Shown here piece after piece: positions 30,897-38,536 of a stretch of DNA of 64,000 bases (position 1 is its first letter; each line of letters starts with the position of its first letter). The DNA is from Microsyncoccus archaeolyticus (GTDB taxonomy: Bacteria; Patescibacteriota; Minisyncoccia; Minisyncoccales; Minisyncoccaceae): the NCBI GenBank assembly GCA_036987155.1, contig BTXY01000001.1:169144-233143 (forward strand), read 5' to 3'. The position numbers and the translations under genes are program-made. The notes beneath the pieces are model-generated. The model saw nothing but the letters and a program-made list of their open reading frames with translations. It made no database searches and was not told the origin of the DNA.

Positions 30897-31658
30897 TTAC
30901 GCTCTTGATATTATTTCTCTAGCCAACTCTCTAAAAGAGTGAACAGCAGCAGAATTAGGAGCTGATCTTAATATTGTTTTTCCTCCTATTGGAGATTCTG
31001 ACAAAGCAACTGTTCTTGGAATTACTGTATCAAACACATAACCAGGAAACGTTCTTCTTAAATCTTTTGCAATTTTTTGCGCAACCTTATTTCTTCTGTT
31101 ATACATTGTTAAAACCGATCCTAAAATCTTGACGTCTTTTTCCAAATTGTTACTAATTAATTTAACATTGAATAAAAGTTGCTCCAATCCTTCCATTGCT
31201 AGATATTCGCATTGTACTGGAATTAAAACTTCATCAGCAGCAACAAGAGCATTAATAGTTAGTATTCCTAAACTAGGAGGGCAATCAATTATTACAAAAT
31301 CATAATTATCCTTAATCTTATCTATCGTTTCTTTTAATTTAAATTCTCTATTTTTTAAATTAATTAATTCGATATTCGCCCCAGCTAAATTATATGAAGT
31401 GGGCATAATATCAAAAGCCAAAAAAGGAGTCCTTCTAATAATCTCTCTAGGAGATATTTGACCCAACAAAGCTTCATATAAAGAAACCGATAGTTCCCTT
31501 GGTTTTATTCCCAAAGAAAAAGTTGCATTAGCTTGAGGATCAAGATCAACTAACAAAACCTTCTTGCCAAAAGCAGTTAAAAATACTGGCAAATTAACAG
31601 CAATAGCTGTCTTGCCTACTCCTCCTTTTTGGTTAGCTATGGCAATTACTCTACTCAT
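30897..31658 (-). CDS. parA: Chromosome partition ATPase ParA/Soj
   Basis: Protein of 253 residues with the deviant Walker A NQKGGVGKTAIAVNL (residues 9-23), Walker A' LLVDLDPQANATFSLG and FVIIDCPPSLGILT. ParA moves ParB-bound origins. The ATG lies 8 nt below a consensus TATAAT. About 44 bp separate it from parB, which has its own promoter. The parAB pair often lies near the replication origin, but no oriC or dnaA is visible here. Confidence 0.96.
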   Translation of the reverse strand: MSRVIAIANQKGGVGKTAIAVNLPVFLTAFGKKVLLVDLDPQANATFSLGIKPRELSVSLYEALLGQISPREIIRRTPFLAFDIMPTSYNLAGANIELINLKNREFKLKETIDKIKDNYDFVIIDCPPSLGILTINALVAADEVLIPVQCEYLAMEGLEQLLFNVKLISNNLEKDVKILGSVLTMYNRRNKVAQKIAKDLRRTFPGYVFDTVIPRTVALSESPIGGKTILRSAPNSAAVHSFRELAREIISRA

Positions 31659-31665
31659 TAAGACA

Positions 31666-31694
31666 ATTATACTACTAAAGAAAAAAATTTACAA
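31666..31694 (-). promoter_or_regulatory. parA promoter, leaderless type
   Basis: TTGTAA (31694-31689), 17-nt spacer, TATAAT (31671-31666), 7 nt, ATG. It overlaps the divergent tRNA promoter. Confidence 0.65.
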
Positions 31695-31716
31695 ATGCAA
31701 TATTTTATGATAAATA
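31688..31716 (+). promoter_or_regulatory. tRNA-Leu promoter
   Basis: TTTACA (31688-31693), 17-nt spacer, TAAATA (31711-31716); the tRNA begins 9 nt after the -10 box. Confidence 0.5.
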
Positions 31717-31724
31717 TACCTTGA

Positions 31725-31808
31725 GCCGAAGTGGCGGAACTGGCAGACGCGTAGCACTCAAAATGCTATGGGAGCAATCCCGTGAGAGTTCAAGTCTCTC
31801 CTTCGGCA
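31725..31808 (+). tRNA. tRNA-Leu (anticodon CAA)
   Basis: 84-nt class II tRNA. The acceptor stem is GCCGAAG/CTTCGGC with discriminator A. The anticodon stem-loop is TAGCA-CTCAAAA-TGCTA, giving anticodon CAA for UUG codons. It has a long variable arm (TGGGAGCAATCCCG) and T arm GAGAG-TTCAAGT-CTCTC. CCA is not encoded (ACA follows). Confidence 0.97.
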
Positions 31809-31845
31809 CATTGACTTATTGTACTCCCCATGTTATCAATCTATT

Positions 31846-31863
31846 GGTTGATTATAATCAACC
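31846..31863 (+). promoter_or_regulatory. 18-bp palindrome over a -10 box (candidate operator)
   Basis: GGTTGATTATAATCAACC is a perfect 18-bp palindrome and contains TATAAT at 31853-31858, upstream of the 72-aa gene. No clear -35 box. The overlap suggests a repressor site; a short hairpin is the other reading. Confidence 0.5.
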
Positions 31864-31886
31864 GAACATTGACATAAGGTGAAACC

Positions 31887-32105
31887 ATGCTTTGGGCAAC
31901 AGCTTATCCGGTTGTAAAAGCCGGAAAGGATTCAGTTTGGCAACTGGGCAATGTAAGACAGGCTAACAATTCAACTGATTTGGAGCTCTTTCTTGAAAAA
32001 CACAACAGAAGCGGAGAATATAAATATGTTGGTATTTATACCGAAAAGGGACTAAAAATTTACTCGGTCCAAAGTGGAGGAGCATTAAAACTTGAGGCAG
32101 AATAA
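31887..32105 (+). CDS. Unknown small protein, 72 aa
   Basis: Not recognised. It is soluble, begins MLWATAYPVVKAGKDSVWQL and ends with a beta-rich segment YVGIYTEKGLKIYSVQ. AAGGTG lies 7 nt upstream of the ATG. A palindromic candidate operator over a TATAAT box lies about 25 nt upstream, and a terminator overlaps the stop. A single-gene unit next to tRNA-Leu. Confidence 0.65.
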   Translation: MLWATAYPVVKAGKDSVWQLGNVRQANNSTDLELFLEKHNRSGEYKYVGIYTEKGLKIYSVQSGGALKLEAE

Positions 32106-32117
32106 TCTGCTTTTTTT
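32097..32117 (+). terminator. Terminator of the 72-aa gene
   Basis: Stem GCAGA/TCTGC with a 4-nt loop, followed by TTTTTTT. Confidence 0.85.
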
Positions 32118-32119
32118 AT

Positions 32120-33298
32120 TTAATTAAAATCTTTTTCTACTCTTTCCCCTGGTAAAGTATTTTTAAAAGGATATATTTTTCTTCCTGGATAAATTAATGT
32201 TCCAATTCCTGTTTTTGAATTATCTCCCATAATTGTTCCAAATTTTCTTTTTCTAGTATCAATTAATTTATTATTAATAGTTGTTTTTATTGTTTGCCCA
32301 TCATGTCTTAAATTAGCAACAATTGTACCAGCTCCTAAATTGCAATTAGAACCAATAATTGAATCTCCAACATATGATAAGTGCGCAACATTAGTATTAT
32401 CTCCAATAATACTATTTTTTATTTCCACTCCTTGTCCTATTTTGCAGTTATCTCCAATAATGGTTTTGGGACGAAGATAACAATTTGGACCAATAATACA
32501 ATTCTTGCCAATATATACAGGCCCTTCAATATATGCACCGCTTTTTAAAATAGTTCCTTCTCCAACGATTATCTTATTTTTAATAAAAACATTTTTTTCT
32601 TTATTGATTCTAGCTGATTTGTTTATTTTGCTAAAGAAAAAATCTAAAGCATCAAGAACATTCCAAGGATAAGATGCCGGGAACCAATTATTTCCAATAA
32701 CTATATTAAGATTATTATCATTAATAAATAATTTTATATAATCCGTAAATTCATATTCTCCTCGTTCTGATTTTTGAATATCTTTATCTAAGATGCTCTT
32801 TGGCAAAAAATATAATCCAGTATTAACTAAATTAGAAATTGGATTTTCTGGTTTTTCAATAATGCTTTTAACAAAACCGTTTTCTTCTATGACAACCCCA
32901 AAAGAAGAAGGATCTTCATTTTTTTTAACTAAAATACAGGGAAAATTGTTGATTGCTTTTTCAATGTCCTCTCTAAAATAAAAATCGTCCCCATTCAAAA
33001 GAATAAACTTTTCCTTAATTAAAGGATAAAAATATTTAACTCCTCCTCCTGTGCCGTTTAATTCTTCTTGAAAAACATAATTTATTTTCATTCCTTCAAA
33101 TTCTTTCCCTATTGACTCTTCTATTGCTTCTTTTTTGTAATTAACAACAACAATGGCCTCATCAACCAATCCTTTTAATTGTCTTAAATTGTGCTCTAAA
33201 ATTGATTCTCCAAAAATAGAAAACAGGGGCTTTGGTTTAGTTAAAGATAATGGCTCAAACCTTGTTCCTTTACCTGCTGCTAGAATTACTGCTTGCAT
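32120..33298 (-). CDS. GlmU-like sugar-1-phosphate nucleotidylyltransferase/acetyltransferase, paralog 2
   Basis: Protein of 392 residues built like the one at 12012-13202: MQAVILAAGKGTRFEPLSLT, FILLNGDDFYF, then a left-handed beta-helix with IIGSNCNLGAGTIVANLRHD. The two are roughly 70 percent identical by eye along the full length. Likely role: formation of UDP-GlcNAc or a related sugar nucleotide, in step with glmS in the next operon. It overlaps yvcK by 13 nt and is the last gene of por-yvcK. Confidence 0.88.
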   Translation of the reverse strand: MQAVILAAGKGTRFEPLSLTKPKPLFSIFGESILEHNLRQLKGLVDEAIVVVNYKKEAIEESIGKEFEGMKINYVFQEELNGTGGGVKYFYPLIKEKFILLNGDDFYFREDIEKAINNFPCILVKKNEDPSSFGVVIEENGFVKSIIEKPENPISNLVNTGLYFLPKSILDKDIQKSERGEYEFTDYIKLFINDNNLNIVIGNNWFPASYPWNVLDALDFFFSKINKSARINKEKNVFIKNKIIVGEGTILKSGAYIEGPVYIGKNCIIGPNCYLRPKTIIGDNCKIGQGVEIKNSIIGDNTNVAHLSYVGDSIIGSNCNLGAGTIVANLRHDGQTIKTTINNKLIDTRKRKFGTIMGDNSKTGIGTLIYPGRKIYPFKNTLPGERVEKDFN

Positions 33299-34254
33299 AA
33301 TAGTTCTAATATAATTTTTGATAATTTGTCTGGATCGTGAATAATATCACCCTCTCTTGGAACAATATCTGCTCCAATTAATTTTTCTGACTTAGTTTTA
33401 CATTTAACCAAATCAATTAATTCTTCGTGTTCTTCTTTGTAATTTTTTATTCTTTGAGAAGAAATTTCTTTATTATTATATATAACATAATCAAGCTGAC
33501 ATTGTAATCTTTTTTCTATTACTTCAACAAAATCTTCAATATAAAAACCATTAGACTCCCCCTTTTTATTCATTAAATTGGGAATGTATATTTTTTTTGC
33601 CTTACTGTTTCTTATTGCTTCACAAGCTCCGTTAACTAATAAAACCTGCATTAAAGAAGAATAAATGTCTCCAGGACCGATAATAACAGCATCCGCCATA
33701 CCAACTCTTTTAACTGTTTGTGGACAAACATTAACTTCTGGTCTCAAAAAAACTTTCTTAATTTTTAGATCTGAGTTGTGTTTAGGTATATCTATATTCG
33801 TTTCTCCAACAATCTCTTGCCCGTCTTCTAAAATCGCCACCAAATCTGAATTGTGAATTGTTGAAGGAAGTATTTTATGTTTTCCTAAAAAACTATTTAG
33901 TCTTTCAAAAACTTCTTTATATGAACACTTATTTAAGACTAATGCTGTAAAAATAATATTACCCAAAACCTGTCCTTCTAATTCTCCTTCATTAAACCTA
34001 TAATTTAATAGTTCTTTATCGTCAAAAGAAATTTCTGCTAATTCTATAAAAGCTCTTCTTAAGTCTCCTGGAGAAATAATATCATAATCATCTCTCAATC
34101 TTCCTGATGATCCACCAGAATCTAAAACCGCAGAAACAACGCTTAGCTCAACGTCTTTATCTTTCAACCCTCTCAAAACTGCTTTGGGCATCGCATTCCC
34201 TCCACCAATACAAACAATTTTTTTTGTTTTTTTTAGAAAAGTTTTTCCAAACAT
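33286..34254 (-). CDS. YvcK/CofD-like protein (gluconeogenesis factor family)
   Basis: Protein of 322 residues. KIVCIGGGNAMPKAVLRGL near the start and DSGGSSGRLRDDYDIISPGD (about residues 46-65) are signatures of the CofD/YvcK fold; VIIGPGDIYSSLMQVLLV is at about 205. YvcK-type proteins bind UDP-GlcNAc and influence carbon flow to the cell wall, which fits its place next to a GlmU-like gene. It overlaps porB by 22 nt upstream. CofD proper (F420 synthesis) is less likely because no F420 genes are seen. Confidence 0.88.
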   Translation of the reverse strand: MFGKTFLKKTKKIVCIGGGNAMPKAVLRGLKDKDVELSVVSAVLDSGGSSGRLRDDYDIISPGDLRRAFIELAEISFDDKELLNYRFNEGELEGQVLGNIIFTALVLNKCSYKEVFERLNSFLGKHKILPSTIHNSDLVAILEDGQEIVGETNIDIPKHNSDLKIKKVFLRPEVNVCPQTVKRVGMADAVIIGPGDIYSSLMQVLLVNGACEAIRNSKAKKIYIPNLMNKKGESNGFYIEDFVEVIEKRLQCQLDYVIYNNKEISSQRIKNYKEEHEELIDLVKCKTKSEKLIGADIVPREGDIIHDPDKLSKIILELLCKQ

Positions 34255-35045
34255 TTTTGTGCATCTATTTCTTTAGTCTCTTTGTTGATTATTTTTTCAA
34301 AAGACTCTCTGTGTCCTAAGTAAAGCACCCCTAAAGGTATCTTCCCTTCTCCATTATAGTTCCATTCTTCTATTAATTCTCTTGATTCTTTAATGCTCCT
34401 TTCTTTTTCTTCTACCTCGTATATTTTTTCATTATAAAATTTAGTATTGTCATAAAAAGAAACACATGGTTGAAGTATTTCAATAAAACTAAACCCTTCA
34501 TGATCTATTGCTTTTTTAATCAATGAAGATAGATGATCAATCTTAGATGAATATCCTCTTGCAATAAAAGATGCCTTAGAGTCAAGCATTAATTCTAATG
34601 GATTTAATGGCTCTTCTATAACGTTTCCTGGAGCTGATTTTGTTTTTAATCCTTTTGGAGAAACTGCAGTTTGCTGACCAGTTGTTAAGGCAAACAGTCT
34701 ATTATTGTGCATCAAAACAGTAATATCTGAGTTCTTTTTAGCCAAATGGATTAAATGAGAAATTCCTTCATTTAATGCTCCCCCGTCACCAATAAAAGCA
34801 ACTACCTTTAAATTCGGGTTGCCTAATTTTATTCCAGAAGCAGTTGAAATAGATCTTCCATGCAAAGAATCAAAACTGTTTATATTTAAATAATCTACTA
34901 TTTTAGAATTACAACCAACATCAGAAACAAGAACAATATTTTTTTTATCAAAAGACTCTATTGCTTTTTTAAAAGCTGCCAATATTCCAAAATTACCGCA
35001 TCCAGGGCACCAAGTATTTATTGCTTTTGTTTGCAAATTATCCAT
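34233..35045 (-). CDS. 2-oxoacid:ferredoxin oxidoreductase, beta subunit
   Basis: Protein of 270 residues. TWCPGCGNFGILAAFKKA is the N-terminal cofactor-binding motif, VVAFIGDGGALNEGISHL is the thiamine-diphosphate GDG motif, and MHNNRLFALTTGQ completes the site. It oxidizes a 2-oxoacid (pyruvate or 2-oxoglutarate class) with CoA to give acyl-CoA, CO2 and reduced ferredoxin. It lies 1 nt after the alpha/gamma subunit gene. Substrate is not settled by sequence. Confidence 0.92.
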   Translation of the reverse strand: MDNLQTKAINTWCPGCGNFGILAAFKKAIESFDKKNIVLVSDVGCNSKIVDYLNINSFDSLHGRSISTASGIKLGNPNLKVVAFIGDGGALNEGISHLIHLAKKNSDITVLMHNNRLFALTTGQQTAVSPKGLKTKSAPGNVIEEPLNPLELMLDSKASFIARGYSSKIDHLSSLIKKAIDHEGFSFIEILQPCVSFYDNTKFYNEKIYEVEEKERSIKESRELIEEWNYNGEGKIPLGVLYLGHRESFEKIINKETKEIDAQKCLEKLF

Positions 35046-35046
35046 A

Positions 35047-36687
35047 CTATATATTTTTTAAATTATCCTCTAATTCTTCTTCGGTAAAAGGTCTGCCATC
35101 ATATTTTAAAATCTTTTTATCAACCTTAATTCCGTATTGATTTAATAATTGAGATAATTGCCCTAAAGAATTAGACTCAACACATACTATTTTTTTAACA
35201 CCTTTTAATGATTCTTTTATTTTCTTTTCAGGAAATGGCTCTAACACAATGGGTTGAATCATTTTTAATTTTAATTTTTCACAAATTTTCTTAACCACAC
35301 CTTTTAATGATCCGAAACAAAAAACTGCGATCTCAGAATTTCCAAAAGTATTAACTGCTTCCATTTCTTCAGCTTCTTTTTTCATTAATTCAAATTTTCT
35401 TAATCTTTTTTCCTGCATTTCTTTAATTATGTTTTTATCTTCTGTAGAAATTCCATATTCATCATGTTCATAGCTTGTTGCTTTGACAATTACATCTCCG
35501 CCAGGAAAAGCAATAGGCGATATTCCGGTTTTTGTTATTTCATATCTTTTGTATTCTTTTTTACCGTCCCAAACAAAGCCTTCTTCTTTTTCTGCTTTTG
35601 ATAAGATGTTTTTGTTAAAAGTAAAAGTGCTCTCTGATAAATTTTTATCCATTAAAATAATTGCTGGGGTTTGATATTTAAAAGCTAAATTTATTGCTTT
35701 AGCAGTCAATAAAAAAGACTCTTCAGCATCGCCGGGCGCAAAAACAAATCTTATAAAATCACCATGGCCAGCGTTTAGGGTAAATAATAAATCGCTTTGC
35801 CCGCTATATGTTGGAACACCGGTTGCTGGTCCTGGTCTTTGGCTATTGATTATAACAAGAGGGGTTTCTGTCATTGCTGCTAAACTAATAGCCTCTGTCA
35901 TTAAAGCAAATCCTCCCCCAGACGTTCCTATCATTATTCTTTTACCAGAAAAACTTGCTCCAATAGCAGTATTAATAACAGCAATTTCATTTTCTAATTG
36001 AACAGTTAAAATATTACAATCTTTTAATCCTCCTAAATAATTTAGAATTCCTGTTGCGGGTGTCATGGGATAAGCCATATACACATCTAAACCAGCCTTA
36101 ATGGCTCCCAAAGATAATGCTTCGTTGCCAGTTAAAAGAGGCAAGGGGTCCCCGATGTCCTCAATTTTTATTTTTTCTGGAGCACAATCATATGCTTTTT
36201 TAGCTATCTCAATATTTTTTTCTATTTCTTTATTAAATTCTTTTTCTAGTATAGGTTTCAAAAATTCAAAATCTACTCCAATAATCTTGACAAGTCCAGC
36301 TATTAAAGCAGTGTTAGCCATAATAGGAATCCCTTCTAATTCTTTAACAATAGTTTCAATTGGTAAACCTATGCCTTTTACATTTTTAATCTTATCGGCA
36401 TTATACAAAACAATTCCATCCTCCATTAAATCATTAGCATGTTCTGAAATTGTTTTTTTGTCTAAAGCTAAAAGAATATCGATTTTCTCTTTTGAACAAT
36501 TAGATTCTTTTTCAGAAATTCTAATCAAAGAAAAACTATGTCCGCCTTTTATAAGAGACTGGTAATCATCATAAATAAAAACCTTGTAGCCTAAATTGCT
36601 AAAAATTTTACCAATAATTAAACCCGCCTTTCTTGAGCCTTGACCAGCGACCCCGCCTATTAGAATTGAGAAGTCCTTATTATTCAT
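35047..36687 (-). CDS. 2-oxoacid:ferredoxin oxidoreductase, fused gamma-alpha subunit
   Basis: Protein of 546 residues. Residues 1-180 form the gamma domain (LIGGVAGQGSRKAGLIIGK); 190-420 form the alpha pyrimidine-binding domain (AYPMTPATGILNYL, MIGTSGGGFALMTEAISLA, RPGPATGVPTYSGQSDLLF); the C-terminal part completes the alpha subunit. The fused gamma-alpha layout is known in KorA-type enzymes. No ferredoxin-like delta domain is present. The -10 box (TGATATAAT) lies 10 nt from the ATG, so any leader is only a few bases. Confidence 0.92.
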   Translation of the reverse strand: MNNKDFSILIGGVAGQGSRKAGLIIGKIFSNLGYKVFIYDDYQSLIKGGHSFSLIRISEKESNCSKEKIDILLALDKKTISEHANDLMEDGIVLYNADKIKNVKGIGLPIETIVKELEGIPIMANTALIAGLVKIIGVDFEFLKPILEKEFNKEIEKNIEIAKKAYDCAPEKIKIEDIGDPLPLLTGNEALSLGAIKAGLDVYMAYPMTPATGILNYLGGLKDCNILTVQLENEIAVINTAIGASFSGKRIMIGTSGGGFALMTEAISLAAMTETPLVIINSQRPGPATGVPTYSGQSDLLFTLNAGHGDFIRFVFAPGDAEESFLLTAKAINLAFKYQTPAIILMDKNLSESTFTFNKNILSKAEKEEGFVWDGKKEYKRYEITKTGISPIAFPGGDVIVKATSYEHDEYGISTEDKNIIKEMQEKRLRKFELMKKEAEEMEAVNTFGNSEIAVFCFGSLKGVVKKICEKLKLKMIQPIVLEPFPEKKIKESLKGVKKIVCVESNSLGQLSQLLNQYGIKVDKKILKYDGRPFTEEELEDNLKNI

Positions 36688-36697
36688 TCTAACTTCT

Positions 36698-36726
36698 ATT
36701 ATATCAGAATATTATTCAACTGTCAC
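36698..36726 (-). promoter_or_regulatory. por operon promoter, extended -10
   Basis: GTGACA (36726-36721, inside the glmS 3' end), 17-nt spacer ending TGA, TATAAT (36703-36698), 10 nt to the ATG. Confidence 0.6.
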
Positions 36727-38535
36727 ACTTTTAGCAAGATTTTTTGGCTTATCAATATCGCAATCCAAAGAATCTGCAAAATAATAGGCAAAAAGGTGAA
36801 GAGGAATAACAGAAAGAATTGGTGTTAAAATTTCTAATGTTTTAGGAATATATATTACATCATCAGCTATTTTTTTAATTTCTTTATTGCCCTCTGTTGC
36901 AATTGCAATAACCGGGCCTTTTCTAGCTTTTATTTCTTCAATATTAGCAATCATTTTTTCATATACTGAATCTGTCGGACAAATTGCAATAGTAGGACAA
37001 TTCTCGTCAATTAAAGCTAATGGTCCGTGCTTTAATTCCCCTCCTGCTACCCCTTCGGCATGAACATATGATATTTCTTTTAATTTTAAAGCACCCTCTA
37101 AGGCAATGGGATAATTATATTTTCTACCAATAAAGAAAAAATCTTTGTATTTATTGTATTTTTCAGCAATTTTTTTAATCTTTTCTTTTTGATCTAATAT
37201 TTCTTTTGCTAAAATTGACAATCCTTGTAGCCCTGAAACAATTTCTTTGCCCTCAAACAAAGACATGTTTCTTTGTCGTCCGAGACAAACAGTAATCATG
37301 GCTAATGTTGTTAGTTGACCTAAAAAAGCTTTTGTGGAGGCAACCGCAATTTCTGGTCCTGAACGAGTATACACTCCTGCATCAGTTTCCCTGGACTGAG
37401 AAGATCCAACCACATTAGTAACTCCTAAGCACATAATTCCTTTTTCTTTCATTTCTCTTAAACTAGCTAAAGTATCAGCTGTCTCTCCCGATTGGGAAAC
37501 AAAAATAGCTGCAGTATTTTTATTAACAATCGGTTTTCTATATCTGAATTCAGAACCAATATCACTTCTTGATAATATATCTGTATGTTCTTCAAGCATA
37601 TATTCTCCAACCCTGCAAGCATAATTACCTGTACCGCAACCTATAAGAAACAAATCGTTAATTTCTCTTAATTTATCTTCAACTGACTCTAATCCTCCTA
37701 GTTTTACATTTCCTTGATCTGGAATTAATCTGCCTCTTATCGCATCCTCAATAACATTAGGTTCTTCCATTATTTCTTTAAGCATAAAATGCTTATGCCC
37801 TCCTTTCTCTGCTTGTTCTAATTCCCATTCAATTGTTTCTGGTTCTTTTTTTAATTCTTTTTCTTCTTTAAAAATAGTTAATCCATCTTTTTTAATAACA
37901 GCTACTTCATTGTCCTCTAAAATAATAATCTGTCTGGTTGTGGTTATTATTGCCGAAGGGTCAGAAGCAACTAGAAATTCATCTCCATTAACTCCTATAA
38001 TTAATGGTGAAGACAATCTGGCTACAACAAGTTTTTCTGGATCTTTTGTTGAAATAGCAGCTAAACCATATGTTCCTCTTATGTCTTTCAAGGCCCTTAT
38101 CACTGCATTCTCTAAATTATCTTCATAATATTTTTCAATCAAGTGAGCAATCACCTCTGTGTCTGTCTCTGATGTAAATTTATGACCCTCATTAATCAAG
38201 TTTTCTTTTAGTGCTTTATAATTCTCTATGATTCCATTGTGAACAACAAATATTTCATTTTTACAGTCCCAATGAGGATGTGCATTTTCTTCAGTAACAA
38301 GTCCTGTGGTTGCCCAACGAGAATGACCGATTGATAAATTTCCCTTAAACCCTTTTTCTAAAAATTCTTTTTCTGTTCTCTCTATTTTTCCGATCCTATT
38401 AAAAACATTTGCTTCTCCATTATTAATAAAACAAAAACCGTAGCTGTCATATCCACGATATTCTAATCTTTTAAGTCCTGAAAAAACTATTGCCATACTA
38501 TCCCTATTGCCAATATATCCAACAATTCCACACAT
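36712..38535 (-). CDS. glmS: Glucosamine-fructose-6-phosphate aminotransferase
   Basis: Protein of 607 residues. It begins MCGIVGYIGN with Cys2 as the glutaminase nucleophile; RWATTGLVTEENAHPH and HNGIIENY complete the Ntn glutaminase domain. Two SIS sugar-isomerase domains follow (VSQSGETADTLASL; GRKYNYPIALEGALKLKEI), ending in DKPKNLAKSVTVE. It makes glucosamine-6-phosphate, the first step to UDP-GlcNAc. It starts one base after the leuS stop. No glmS ribozyme is possible at this spacing. Confidence 0.97.
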   Translation of the reverse strand: MCGIVGYIGNRDSMAIVFSGLKRLEYRGYDSYGFCFINNGEANVFNRIGKIERTEKEFLEKGFKGNLSIGHSRWATTGLVTEENAHPHWDCKNEIFVVHNGIIENYKALKENLINEGHKFTSETDTEVIAHLIEKYYEDNLENAVIRALKDIRGTYGLAAISTKDPEKLVVARLSSPLIIGVNGDEFLVASDPSAIITTTRQIIILEDNEVAVIKKDGLTIFKEEKELKKEPETIEWELEQAEKGGHKHFMLKEIMEEPNVIEDAIRGRLIPDQGNVKLGGLESVEDKLREINDLFLIGCGTGNYACRVGEYMLEEHTDILSRSDIGSEFRYRKPIVNKNTAAIFVSQSGETADTLASLREMKEKGIMCLGVTNVVGSSQSRETDAGVYTRSGPEIAVASTKAFLGQLTTLAMITVCLGRQRNMSLFEGKEIVSGLQGLSILAKEILDQKEKIKKIAEKYNKYKDFFFIGRKYNYPIALEGALKLKEISYVHAEGVAGGELKHGPLALIDENCPTIAICPTDSVYEKMIANIEEIKARKGPVIAIATEGNKEIKKIADDVIYIPKTLEILTPILSVIPLHLFAYYFADSLDCDIDKPKNLAKSVTVE

Positions 38536-38536
38536 A

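Noticed and set aside
36536..36711. glmS ribozyme upstream of glmS
   Set aside because: glmS starts one base after leuS at 38535, leaving no room for a ribozyme leader; the gap below it is the por promoter.
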